Shown here one piece after another: positions 1-7,856 of a stretch of DNA of 44,509 nt. The stretch is from the NCBI GenBank assembly GCA_964531745.1, contig CAZHFX010000004.1, positions 1 through 44,509 of the forward strand. The letters are read 5' to 3'. Numbering within the stretch: position 1 is the first letter of the stretch; each line of letters opens with the position of its first letter. Both the position numbers and the translations under genes were made by a program. The DNA is from JACRFW01 sp964531745 (GTDB lineage: Bacteria > Patescibacteriota > Patescibacteriia > Magasanikbacterales > GWA2-37-8). The notes beneath the pieces are model-generated. The model searched no databases. It saw only the letters and a program-made list of their open reading frames with translations, and had not been told where the DNA came from.

Positions 1-436
1 GCAAAGCTTCCGTACAGGGATCAAATGTTTCAATATGCCCTCCCAGTTTCCAGCTGGCGCTATCTATCCATAACATTTTCTTATAAATAGCCAACAATTT
101 TTTATTATTGAGTCTTCGCAAATTTTTTAGACAAACCAAGTTTAAAAATTTTTTCAGCTTTCTTCTGGAGTCGCTCCAACGCCAGATCATTTTATCAATA
201 TAATTTTTGTCCCGTATTTGCCGCTCTAAATCCAGTCTCGCCAATCTCTCTTCAACCTCGCGATTAAAATAACCGCGGTGCATTTGGCCTTGATACTCAA
301 TAATGACATTTTTAAGCCCCCACGACCGTGAAACGGAAATAAAAGCACCCATTACGTAGAAAGGATACGCCGCTCCTCCCTGGCGATACCAATTCGTCTC
401 TTTTATGTGCTTCTCCAAAGCCGCTAAACTGACCAT
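1..436 (-). CDS. Partial protein, N-terminal part of a PEP-swivel paralogue (runs off left edge)
   Basis: An open frame starts at the ATG complementary to 434-436 and continues without a stop to base 1, giving 145 codons. The visible part is rich in Trp, Tyr, Arg and Lys and predicted helical. Its layout resembles the N-terminal regions of the two full genes at 849-2237 and 2234-3514: an aromatic start, a basic helical stretch, then a short segment ending in Ser-Trp or Ala-Trp (IDSASW here, LSIEAW in the 849-2237 protein). I infer that it is a third paralogue, but the C-terminal swivel domain that would prove it lies outside the window. No Shine-Dalgarno sequence is visible before the ATG. 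Confidence 0.5.
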   Translation of the reverse strand, partial: MVSLAALEKHIKETNWYRQGGAAYPFYVMGAFISVSRSWGLKNVIIEYQGQMHRGYFNREVEERLARLDLERQIRDKNYIDKMIWRWSDSRRKLKKFLNLVCLKNLRRLNNKKLLAIYKKMLWIDSASWKLGGHIETFDPCTEAL

Positions 437-526
437 AATTTAACAAAAATAACTTTTGCTATCATACCACGATTGCCATTAAAATCAAGGAAAACACCCA
501 GTGGGGCCTTCTCATTTTTAAACACA

Positions 527-549
527 AAAGCCCTTTGTTAAAGGGCTTT
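527..549 (-). terminator. Intrinsic terminator after the small coiled-coil gene
   Basis: A perfect 10-bp stem (AAAGCCCTTT / AAAGGGCTTT) with a 3-nt loop lies 12 bases beyond the stop at 562. On the minus strand the stem runs into CTTTTGTGTTT, an interrupted U tract. Confidence 0.7.
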
Positions 550-561
550 GCTTTGAAAATT

Positions 562-792
562 TTATGCTCGTTCCAACTGTTTAATTCTCTTTTCCAATTT
601 TTCCACTCTTTCTCTCAACCCTAACACATCCACCGACAAAGCATCGGAATCTTCAGTCACCCGTTTTTCCAACCGCGCCAACTGACTTTTAATATCATCC
701 AGCTCGTTTCTAATCGCCGCCAACTCGGTGTCAACTAAAATATCGTCTACTTTTTGTTCCAATGCGGTTATTTTATTTTTCCCTTTTGGCAT
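562..792 (-). CDS. Small coiled-coil protein of unknown function
   Basis: This 76-residue soluble protein is almost entirely heptad-like, with repeated charged segments such as LARLEKRV and RVEKLEKRIKQLERA, so it is predicted to form a parallel coiled coil or helical bundle. There is no signal peptide or membrane segment. It is a separate transcription unit with its own consensus promoter (814-842) and terminator (527-549), between a partial and a complete swivel-domain gene. I do not recognise the family. Small coiled-coil proteins of this size are common hypothetical proteins in CPR genomes, and no function can be assigned. Confidence 0.75.
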   Translation of the reverse strand: MPKGKNKITALEQKVDDILVDTELAAIRNELDDIKSQLARLEKRVTEDSDALSVDVLGLRERVEKLEKRIKQLERA

Positions 793-813
793 ATTTTTGT
801 TTAGACTATCTTT

Positions 814-842
814 ATTATCCTATTTTCCTTCCTGACTGTCAA
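814..842 (-). promoter_or_regulatory. Sigma70-like promoter for the coiled-coil gene
   Basis: On the minus strand the -35 TTGACA (837-842) is separated by exactly 17 bp from the -10 GATAAT (814-819). The predicted start of transcription near 807 gives a leader of about 15 nt to the ATG at 792. Confidence 0.7.
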
Positions 843-848
843 GCCAAA

Positions 849-2237
849 TTAAATTTTCCTCACAACCCCCTTTTCGGCGTCTACTTCCACCATATCGCCG
901 TCTTTAAAAATTTTCGTAGCGATTTTTGTGCCAACAATACAAGGTTTTTTCATTTCGCGGGCCACGATCGCGGCGTGGCACATCATCCCGCCTTCATTGG
1001 TAACAAAAGCGGCGGCGCGTTGCATGGCGGGAAGATAATTGGGATGAGTGGTATTCGCCACCAGTACCAACCCATCCTCCATTTTTTTAATATCATGGAA
1101 ACTGTTAAGCACGAGCACCGCTCCAGTAATTTTACCAGTTTGAGCAACTAGGCCAGTCACTGTGCCGGCTGTTTGTGATTGGCCTTCGAGAGCTTGCACA
1201 ATCTTGACCTGACGAACAGAAATTTTTTCATGCGCAATAATCTGCAACTTTTTACCTTGTGTGGCTAAGACGTAGGGTTGTATCTTGCGGATCGCAATAG
1301 ATTCTACCGGCAAGGCGTCATTTGTCAGGCAGGCCTTAATCTCATCAAGGGTGAGGTAGCCAAAATCAAATGGCGCACAATCAAACTTCTTTGCTAGTGC
1401 TTCCCAGAGAAAAGTCCAAGCAAAAGCGTGGTAGCGACGCAGGTCGTCGCGCCAATCTTTAAAAAAAATTATATAGGGAGCTAATTTAAGAAAATCAGCT
1501 TCAAATTTGTTCGGATGTAAAATTTTTACAAGCTGGCCAAATGAATATGACCTTGTTTCTTCTTGGAGCATTTTTGGTGCCATATTTTTTACCCACGCTT
1601 CATCAATTGGCCGATACCATATTACTGACCAACTGCGCAAAAATTGATAACGCCCCGCGAGCGTGGCAACGGAAACGCCTTTTTGTAGGTCATCTTGAAT
1701 TTTAATAATGGCTGTTTTTTTCCACGGATGATACACCGAATGTAAAATCTTTTCTCGCTCGTTGGCGGACAAACTAGCTTTGTCTAAAAGCCGAGTAAGG
1801 ATCGTGTTGCAGTCACCCTGCCAAGCTTCAATGCTCAAATAAGAAAGGATATTGTATATTTTTGTAATATTCAAAAATTCTTTCCGAAATTCTTGAAATG
1901 CTTTAACACGCTCTGCTTTTGTTCCACCGTGTTCTAGAATACTCGAAAAACGACTGCTCTCCCGTTGAATACGCTTCTTTAAGACCTGCCCCTCGCGATA
2001 ATAACGGATGATCTGAGCCGGCGAATTAAAATATTTTTTGTACAAAGAGCGGCCAAGCGCCTGGCTATCAACACCAATATAGTGAGAAAATTTTTTCCCT
2101 TGAAAATAGGTAAAGAAGAGTTCTTGTTTTGTCCGGGTAAATTTCCGAACTGAATCAATAAAATAAATATCCGCCCCTGACATAGTGGTGGCGTCCACTC
2201 CTTCACGAGATAATAGCTTTGACCATTGTGGTGTCAT
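849..2237 (-). CDS. Swivel-domain (PEP-utilising enzyme mobile domain) protein, paralogue A
   Basis: This 462-residue protein has a long helical N-terminal region with no recognisable domain and a C-terminal PEP-utilisers mobile domain (about residues 350-462). The swivel signature is present: GGMMCHAAIVARE, with the phosphoryl-accepting His at residue 421, as in PEP synthase and pyruvate phosphate dikinase. The PPDK_N ATP-binding domain and the TIM-barrel PEP domain are both absent, so it cannot be a complete dikinase. Its start overlaps the stop of the upstream paralogue by 4 bp (ATGA), implying translational coupling. The last 42 residues are nearly identical to those of that paralogue (shared TKIATKIFKDGDMVEVDA). 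The partner kinase and substrate are unknown. Confidence 0.8.
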   Translation of the reverse strand: MTPQWSKLLSREGVDATTMSGADIYFIDSVRKFTRTKQELFFTYFQGKKFSHYIGVDSQALGRSLYKKYFNSPAQIIRYYREGQVLKKRIQRESSRFSSILEHGGTKAERVKAFQEFRKEFLNITKIYNILSYLSIEAWQGDCNTILTRLLDKASLSANEREKILHSVYHPWKKTAIIKIQDDLQKGVSVATLAGRYQFLRSWSVIWYRPIDEAWVKNMAPKMLQEETRSYSFGQLVKILHPNKFEADFLKLAPYIIFFKDWRDDLRRYHAFAWTFLWEALAKKFDCAPFDFGYLTLDEIKACLTNDALPVESIAIRKIQPYVLATQGKKLQIIAHEKISVRQVKIVQALEGQSQTAGTVTGLVAQTGKITGAVLVLNSFHDIKKMEDGLVLVANTTHPNYLPAMQRAAAFVTNEGGMMCHAAIVAREMKKPCIVGTKIATKIFKDGDMVEVDAEKGVVRKI

Positions 2238-3514
2238 AGTTTACGGACTATTCCTTTGTTAGCATCCACCTCCACCATGTCGCCGTCTTTAAAAATTTTG
2301 GTTGCAATCTTTGTCCCAATCACACAGGGTTTTTTGAGCTCGCGTGAAAGTATGGCGGCGTGGCAAGTAATACCACCTTCGTCGGTGACAAAAGCGGCCG
2401 CGCGACGCATGGCCGAGAGATACGCCGGGACGGTCATATTTGTAATTAAAATATCGCCGGTTTTCAGCTTGTTAATATCTTGCGGCGTTAAAACAACTTT
2501 TACCACCCCTTGCGCATATCCTTTGTAAGCGGACACACCGTGCGCGATATCTTCTGTCGCCGTAATTTTTTGTTGGATGATAGAATCGGTCACGATAATT
2601 TCATCGTAGTATTTCAAAATTGCGTAGGCGTGTGGGAGCGGCCTCACAATACCACGCAAAAGATCTTCCGGAATACAATCTTTAACTGACGGCACCCCAA
2701 AGACTTTGGCGGCCCGATCAAAAATCGGCTGAGCGAGATGATACAACTCCCACAACACATCGGTGCGAAGTGTGCGTAAGTAGACAAGCTCTTGAACCTC
2801 GCGAACTAATCGTTGGAGAGGTGCGGGAATGTCGGAAATGCGCCTGGCTTCGGGTGATTTACGGATAGTTTCTTTCTGAAGAGCTCGGATTTCTTCCCTG
2901 GTGTAGCCTGGGCGAAAACCACCGCGCGCTTTAATCCACGAATATTTCTCGTGGAGCGTTTTTACATCCACCCCGGCGCGCATATCATCCTCCATTAGAG
3001 CCAGCGAATTCTTTTTTGAGGGAAAACTAATATCGCCAACAAACGTTTCCAGTTTTTCTTCGGGTACGTAAGATCGGCATGCTTCCCGAATAATGCCGTG
3101 GTAATAGGCTTCGGAGCCGTGGGCCACCCACGCGTAGACATTAACCGGACGAATGACTTCAATAACTTTTCTATAATCTTCGCGCGGATCTCTGGGCGCG
3201 CTGAGAAGACGCTGGATAGTTGCCCGGCCATTTACCAAGAGATCCTCACATTGCCGAGTGAGAGTAATAATATCTTTTTGTTGCAAATACTGCTCGGCTT
3301 CTTTGGCGCCCAAATGAAACATTTCCGATGTACTGTACCAATCGTCGGTGTCATAGAGAGCGGTGGGGAATTCTCCGTCAATGCCCTGGGTTTTATACAC
3401 TGACCGCAACGCCCCTACCATCAAGAGATAGGTAACGAGTGGATCAAAACGCCGGTGGAGCCACGGTTCCCAGGGCATCCGCGCAAATTTTTTGATAATT
3501 TTATCTTTGGTCAT
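2234..3514 (-). CDS. Swivel-domain (PEP-utilising enzyme mobile domain) protein, paralogue B
   Basis: This 426-residue protein has the same architecture as its downstream neighbour: a helical N-terminal region of about 310 residues with no hallmark motif, then a C-terminal mobile domain with GGITCHAAILSRE and the candidate phosphohistidine at residue 385. There is no ATP-binding domain, no TIM barrel, and no signal peptide or membrane helix. It ends in TGA within the ATGA overlap with paralogue A, so the two are probably co-transcribed and translationally coupled. N-terminal similarity to paralogue A is low while the C-terminal tail is almost the same, which suggests duplication with diverging input domains or gene conversion of the tail. 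Function is not known. Confidence 0.8.
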   Translation of the reverse strand: MTKDKIIKKFARMPWEPWLHRRFDPLVTYLLMVGALRSVYKTQGIDGEFPTALYDTDDWYSTSEMFHLGAKEAEQYLQQKDIITLTRQCEDLLVNGRATIQRLLSAPRDPREDYRKVIEVIRPVNVYAWVAHGSEAYYHGIIREACRSYVPEEKLETFVGDISFPSKKNSLALMEDDMRAGVDVKTLHEKYSWIKARGGFRPGYTREEIRALQKETIRKSPEARRISDIPAPLQRLVREVQELVYLRTLRTDVLWELYHLAQPIFDRAAKVFGVPSVKDCIPEDLLRGIVRPLPHAYAILKYYDEIIVTDSIIQQKITATEDIAHGVSAYKGYAQGVVKVVLTPQDINKLKTGDILITNMTVPAYLSAMRRAAAFVTDEGGITCHAAILSRELKKPCVIGTKIATKIFKDGDMVEVDANKGIVRKL

Positions 3515-3522
3515 ATTTTTCT

Positions 3523-3539
3523 AATATACTGCGTATATT
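3523..3539. promoter_or_regulatory. AT-rich palindrome upstream of the swivel-gene pair
   Basis: The sequence AATATAC-TGC-GTATATT is a perfect 7-bp inverted repeat 9 bases upstream of the ATG at 3514. On the minus strand it contains a TATATT that could act as a -10. It could be an operator, but nothing identifies a regulator. Confidence 0.35.
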
Positions 3540-3598
3540 TTCTGGTTCTCTAATCTTACTCTTTACCGTGGTTTTTTTCAATTTTGAACAAACAGCAA

Positions 3599-3633
3599 AG
3601 GGCGCCCCCCGTGGCTATCGCTCGGGGCGCCCT
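3599..3633 (-). terminator. GC-rich hairpin downstream of the TraG-like gene
   Basis: A perfect 10-bp stem (AGGGCGCCCC / GGGGCGCCCT, arms 3599-3608 and 3624-3633) with a 15-nt loop lies beyond the stop at 3663. The following U content on the minus strand is weak. A second small hairpin at 3643-3658 (CACAC/GTGTG) is followed on the plus strand by TTTTTT, so the region may block transcription from both directions. Confidence 0.5.
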
Positions 3634-3662
3634 CTCTGCCATCACACTGAAAGGTGTGTTTT

Positions 3663-5759
3663 TTATTCTTCAAGTTTTATCACTTTGCCGGGCTGAAGAA
3701 TTTTTGTTGAAGCGGTCGGTTTTTGTTGAGCGGACGAAGAAGGGACTACTTCGGCAACCACCCCTCGCCCCTCCTTGGGAAGGAGGGGATTTTTACTCGC
3801 TGGTGGCGGTGGAACAAACTCTCTGACCGGAGCTGGTGGCGCGACTGGAGGCATATTCGCCGGTAGCAGCCCAAGATCCATGGCCGATGGGCCGTTGTCT
3901 GGTTTTGATTCTCGTAAAGCGGGTGGCTCCACAATAAAAGGGGCGGGCGGGCGAAAAATATTTTGCGGTTGCGGCTCCGGCGCTGACGCGCGTGGCGACG
4001 GCGGTGGATTATTTCCGCCGACTGCTTGGGCCAAAGAAATACCTTTTTGACTAACATCAACAAGCTGAACATTTCCACCAGTGGCTCCGGGAGGGAGGTT
4101 GTAATTGCCGCCTGAAGCGGATCCGCCTCGGGCGGACCTTTTCTTCTTTCTATTGCGGCCTGAACCTGGTTCGCGAGGAGCGCCACCGACATTTGACCAT
4201 CCCTCACTACGCTTCGGCGAGGTAAGTGGAGCCGGTTGATTTTGTGGCGGTCTGGGCGCGGTAGATGAAGGAGACGACGCCCGCGGAGCGCTTGGTGGCG
4301 GAGATTTAACAACCGGAGGGTTGGCGGGTTTTGGCGGCGCTGATTTCAATACTGGCGTTAGGGCGGGAGCGGATGCCTCTTTTTTAAACATCGCTTCTTC
4401 CTCGCCTATCTCCAAGCCCCCCGCCTCATCGGCGCCCATGGGGATCATGCCGCTCCAGCGCATAATTTTGTCTTCAATTTTTTCTTTGGGTATGGCGTAA
4501 CGTTCGCGGGAAACTCGCACAACCTTCTCGGCACTGTCGGTGGACGAGCCAACGGGCGGCAGGGTCTGGGCGCTAAAGGGGCGCGAGGCCACGCCGTCAA
4601 TCATGAGTTTTAAATAGATCTGATATTTAGGCAGGTTGACCAAATCTTCTTCTATAAAGGTGGGGGTAAACTCTTTGGCCAAAATCTCGGCGTCGCTGGA
4701 GCCGACGCGATAGGTGACCATGGTACCGACGTTACCAATGACGGCCGCGAGCACCATTTCATCCAGTTGTTCCATATATTGGTGCGCCATGGTGAGATCC
4801 AGGCGGTACTTACGCGCCTCGGACAAAATGTTGGCAAAACTTTCCGTGGCAAAGTTTTGAAACTCATCAACGTACAAAAAGAAATCTTTGCGAGTATTTT
4901 CGGGCATATCCACGCGCTCCATGGCGGCGAGCTGAATTTTGGTGATAAGCATACCGCCGAGCAGGCGCGAGTTGTCTTCACCGATGCGGCCCTTGGACAG
5001 GTTCATGATAAAAATTTTCTGATTGTCCATGATCTCGCGGATATCAATGCGCGATTTGACCTGCGCCACAATATTGCGGATGACGGAGGCGGACAAAAAC
5101 TGACCAATCTTATTTTGGATAGGCGCCACCGCTTCTTGTTTGTATTTATCGTTGTACCCGGCGAATTCAGTTTGCCAAAAGGCTTTGACCACCGGGTCTT
5201 TGAGGTTGTTCACCACGCGGCGGCGGTAGTCTTCGTCCGCAAGCAGACGGTTGATGCCGAGAAGCGTGGTGCCCGGATAATCCAAGAGGGCCAAGAGGGT
5301 GTTGTTCAAAATGTATTCCATACGGGCGCTCCAGACATCCGGCCAAATTTTCTTAAAGACGCCCATGAGGCCGCTGGCGACGAGGTGACGGTATTCCGGG
5401 TTGATGGATTCCAAAATGTTAAAACCAATGGGGAAATTAATGTCCGCCGGGTTGAAGTAGATTACGTCGTTGATGCGGTTGGTGGGAATGAAGTTGATAA
5501 TTTTTTCGGCAAAATCGCCGTGCGGGTCTACCAGCCCCACCCCGTGGCCGGCATAAATGTCGTTCAAGACCATGTTCTCCAGCAGGGTGGTTTTGCCCAT
5601 GCCAGTTTTACCGACCACATACATGTGGCGGCGACGATCGTCAATTTTAATTCCGAATTTCCGGTTCTGATTCCTAAAATTATTAACGGCAAAAAAGTTG
5701 ATTTCCGAATCAACTCCCACCGCTGGTTCTCCGCTAGGTTTCTTTTGAGTATCGTCCAT
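3663..5759 (-). CDS. TraG/VirD4-like (HerA-FtsK superfamily) ATPase with proline-rich tail
   Basis: This 698-residue protein has an N-terminal ATPase core with Walker A VVGKTGMGKTT (near residues 48-58) and Walker B FFLYVDEFQNFA, the layout of type IV coupling proteins and HerA-like DNA translocases. The core spans about 430 residues. No membrane anchor is obvious, unlike classical VirD4. The last 250 residues are rich in Pro, Ala and Ser and look disordered. They contain the coding palindromes NPLLPKEG and SPKRSEG. I chose the ATG at 5759 over a GTG at 5777, because a TATAAT box at 5766-5771 overlaps the longer start. The gene follows an exonuclease. A DNA-transfer or DNA-uptake role is plausible; no relaxase or other T4SS gene is in the window. 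Confidence 0.8.
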   Translation of the reverse strand: MDDTQKKPSGEPAVGVDSEINFFAVNNFRNQNRKFGIKIDDRRRHMYVVGKTGMGKTTLLENMVLNDIYAGHGVGLVDPHGDFAEKIINFIPTNRINDVIYFNPADINFPIGFNILESINPEYRHLVASGLMGVFKKIWPDVWSARMEYILNNTLLALLDYPGTTLLGINRLLADEDYRRRVVNNLKDPVVKAFWQTEFAGYNDKYKQEAVAPIQNKIGQFLSASVIRNIVAQVKSRIDIREIMDNQKIFIMNLSKGRIGEDNSRLLGGMLITKIQLAAMERVDMPENTRKDFFLYVDEFQNFATESFANILSEARKYRLDLTMAHQYMEQLDEMVLAAVIGNVGTMVTYRVGSSDAEILAKEFTPTFIEEDLVNLPKYQIYLKLMIDGVASRPFSAQTLPPVGSSTDSAEKVVRVSRERYAIPKEKIEDKIMRWSGMIPMGADEAGGLEIGEEEAMFKKEASAPALTPVLKSAPPKPANPPVVKSPPPSAPRASSPSSTAPRPPQNQPAPLTSPKRSEGWSNVGGAPREPGSGRNRKKKRSARGGSASGGNYNLPPGATGGNVQLVDVSQKGISLAQAVGGNNPPPSPRASAPEPQPQNIFRPPAPFIVEPPALRESKPDNGPSAMDLGLLPANMPPVAPPAPVREFVPPPPASKNPLLPKEGRGVVAEVVPSSSAQQKPTASTKILQPGKVIKLEE

Positions 5760-5765
5760 ATAATT

Positions 5766-5794
5766 ATTATACCGCACGAACGCCTATTCTTCAA
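5766..5794 (-). promoter_or_regulatory. Promoter giving a probably leaderless TraG-like mRNA
   Basis: On the minus strand TTGAAG (5789-5794), a 17-bp spacer and a perfect TATAAT (5766-5771) are visible. The expected start of transcription, 6-7 bases downstream, falls at the ATG (5757-5759). Confidence 0.6.
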
Positions 5795-5807
5795 TCGCGC
5801 GACAAAC

Positions 5808-6515
5808 TTAGACGACAAAATATTTTTTCCAGAGTTCAAACAATTCTTTGGTGGCGCGCAGATCGCCGACATTGTACCTGGCGATGTCCGTATACTTTTT
5901 CTCTTTAAAAAGCCGAGCGACATCATCGCCGCTGACGCCGCCCTCTTTGGGACTCTTGACGCCAAAAGCCCGGCTCCAAAGATGCAGGCTTCCCCGGCGG
6001 CGCAGGGCGCCGTAGAAACTTAACTGATCCAGCAGGTCCACGTGTTCGGCTCCCCGTTGCATGCTTAAGTACCGGTTGGACAGCAAATTTTTTGTTGGTT
6101 TCACCCGGTGGATGGCCGAGCGCACCGCCAGATAGGGCGCGTCAAACTGCCGACCGTTGAAAGAAACAAAGGTGGTAAATTTTTCCGCCACTTGCCAAAA
6201 ATTGGCAAGCATCTCCGCTTCGGTTTTTTGTTTGAATATTATCCCCTCTTCCTCAAATTCGCTGTGCTTCTCTTCCGGCGCCTGATAGTACACAGCCCCT
6301 TTACCCCGTTCCGCGTCTAAAATACCGATGGCGACAATTTGCCCGGTGAGCGGAGAGAACCCGAGACCATTTTTAACGTCGTCCAGCGCGCGCTCATATT
6401 CGCCGTCATCGTAGGATTCCCGCTTGAGCCAGCGCGTTAACATCGCCTGCGTGGTTTTATCAAGCAAATTATAGTCTTCGCCGACAGTTTCAATGTCAAA
6501 AACGAGAGCGGACAT
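5808..6515 (-). CDS. PolB-type 3'-5' exonuclease (DnaQ-like fold)
   Basis: This 235-residue single-domain protein shows the ribonuclease-H-like exonuclease motifs. Exo I is VFDIETVG (Asp7, Glu9), Exo II is VSFNGRQFDAPYL, and Exo III is the YNVGDLRATKELFELW segment near the C-terminus. This matches the predicted 3'-5' exonuclease family related to the DNA polymerase B proofreading domain. It needs two divalent metals and should degrade DNA from 3' ends, in proofreading, repair or recycling. No polymerase domain is attached. It lies 37 bp downstream of a cyclophilin gene and 48 bp before the TraG-like ATPase, so it may be in the same minus-strand operon. Confidence 0.85.
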   Translation of the reverse strand: MSALVFDIETVGEDYNLLDKTTQAMLTRWLKRESYDDGEYERALDDVKNGLGFSPLTGQIVAIGILDAERGKGAVYYQAPEEKHSEFEEEGIIFKQKTEAEMLANFWQVAEKFTTFVSFNGRQFDAPYLAVRSAIHRVKPTKNLLSNRYLSMQRGAEHVDLLDQLSFYGALRRRGSLHLWSRAFGVKSPKEGGVSGDDVARLFKEKKYTDIARYNVGDLRATKELFELWKKYFVV

Positions 6516-6552
6516 ACGAATGAAAAATGCTAAATATTAAATAACAACCGCT

Positions 6553-7254
6553 CTATTGTTCCTCGATCGTTACGCTGTTAACCACCACCGGATTCACCGG
6601 CCGAGATTTTTCACCGCCATTACTTTCGGTGACAGCCGCGCCCGCGATGGCGTCAATTACCTCTAGACCCTGCGTCACCTGCCCGAAAATAACATACTTG
6701 GGAGGGAGCGGGACGTCTTGGTGCATAATGAAAAATTGACTGCCATTGGTATTGGGGCCGGCATTTGCCATCGCCACCGTGCCGCGCGCGTACTCGCCCT
6801 TAAAAGGTTCATCGGCAAAACGATAACCCGGGCCGCCGGCGCCGTCGCCTTTCGGATCGCCGCCTTGAATCATAAAATTTTTAACGACCCGATGAAAAAT
6901 TGTTCCATCATAAAAATGCTCCCGGGCAAGAGCGACAAAATTATTCACGGTGTTGGGCGTCATAGCCGCGTTTAGGCTGATAACTATGTTGCCGGCAGTG
7001 GTGGCGAGAGCGGCCGAATATTTTTTTTGTTTATCAATAGTAAGCGGAAATGGTTTCATAAAAGAGATATTTTTAGCCGACGGCGGGCTTTCCGCCGGCG
7101 ACGCGGGATTGCTTAAATTAATACTATCTAAAGAAATTTGATCCAGCGAAGGCGGTGCTGCGCCTTCCTGGTCTTGGTCCTGGCCGGCAAGACCGCTGAC
7201 GACAACCCATACCAGCAACCCGGCGCAGAATAATATTATAATGAAACGGATCAT
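6553..7254 (-). CDS. Membrane-anchored cyclophilin-type peptidyl-prolyl isomerase
   Basis: This 233-residue protein has an N-terminal hydrophobic segment (about residues 3-23) that is a signal anchor or signal peptide. A low-complexity linker follows, then a cyclophilin domain of about 155 residues. Typical motifs are FHRVVKNFMIQGGDPKGDG, ANAGPNTNGSQFFI and FGQVTQGLEVID, so the catalytic Arg and the Phe and Gln of the active site are present. It should catalyse proline isomerisation of exported proteins outside the membrane. The gap to the upstream thermonuclease-like gene is only 4 bp, consistent with an operon. Confidence 0.9.
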   Translation of the reverse strand: MIRFIIILFCAGLLVWVVVSGLAGQDQDQEGAAPPSLDQISLDSINLSNPASPAESPPSAKNISFMKPFPLTIDKQKKYSAALATTAGNIVISLNAAMTPNTVNNFVALAREHFYDGTIFHRVVKNFMIQGGDPKGDGAGGPGYRFADEPFKGEYARGTVAMANAGPNTNGSQFFIMHQDVPLPPKYVIFGQVTQGLEVIDAIAGAAVTESNGGEKSRPVNPVVVNSVTIEEQ

Positions 7255-7258
7255 AATT

Positions 7259-7855
7259 TTAATTGCATGTTGCCCATAATCCGCGGCCGGCTAAACGCGC
7301 TTCGCGAGCGGCCGCGACAAATTCCTCGGCGTGTTTCACGTCGGGCGGAAAAGTCGCCGAACGGACGTACCCTTCTTTTGCCAATTCAAGATTAATAAAA
7401 GTTCCGTCCAAAAGATACACATAGCGGAGCAATCGGCCGTAGCGATCGGTTTCGGAAACATCTTTCACCAGACGCACCATTTTGCCCTCCGCTAATTCGG
7501 TATTTCTTTTTGACGCCTCCCGGCCAAAACATTGCGCCGATTTTTTTGGATGCACTGTTTCCGGGGCGTCCACCCCGATATAACGCACCTTCTCGCTGGT
7601 TTCAAGTTCAATGGTATCACCATCAATAACGCGCGCAACGACGGACGCGCCAAACTCGTTGATTATTTTTTTACCCATCACTTGCGGAGTGCTGGAACGA
7701 CTAGCTGTTCCAGTCGCCGTGGTTGGCTGATTGATCGCGACCAAAATTGTCCGTTTGCCGATATAGGCCGGAGCGCTGCCGTGCCACCAGTATGCCGCCG
7801 CGCCTAGACTAAAAATTAAAACTACACGCACCAGACTTTTGGCAGACAACCGCAT
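7259..7855 (-). CDS. Thermonuclease-family (SNase) protein, secreted or anchored
   Basis: This 198-residue protein has an N-terminal membrane segment (about residues 8-25) and a staphylococcal-nuclease OB-fold domain from about residue 70. The family's calcium and catalytic residues appear in VIDGDTIEL, RYIGVDAPET (Arg and Glu) and DRYGRLLRYVYL (second Arg). The domain ends in the usual GLWATC. It probably cleaves DNA or RNA outside the cell, which could feed nucleotide scavenging in an auxotrophic CPR organism; that role is inference. It is followed after 4 bp by the cyclophilin gene. Confidence 0.88.
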   Translation of the reverse strand: MRLSAKSLVRVVLIFSLGAAAYWWHGSAPAYIGKRTILVAINQPTTATGTASRSSTPQVMGKKIINEFGASVVARVIDGDTIELETSEKVRYIGVDAPETVHPKKSAQCFGREASKRNTELAEGKMVRLVKDVSETDRYGRLLRYVYLLDGTFINLELAKEGYVRSATFPPDVKHAEEFVAAAREARLAGRGLWATCN

Positions 7856-7856
7856 A

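Noticed and set aside
3584..3826. A plus-strand ORF over the 3' end of the TraG-like gene.
   Set aside because: It runs through the terminator hairpin and the palindromic tail of the real gene.
4767..6023. A 418-codon plus-strand frame opposite the TraG-like and exonuclease genes.
   Set aside because: It is complementary to two genes with clear catalytic motifs and shows no motif of its own.
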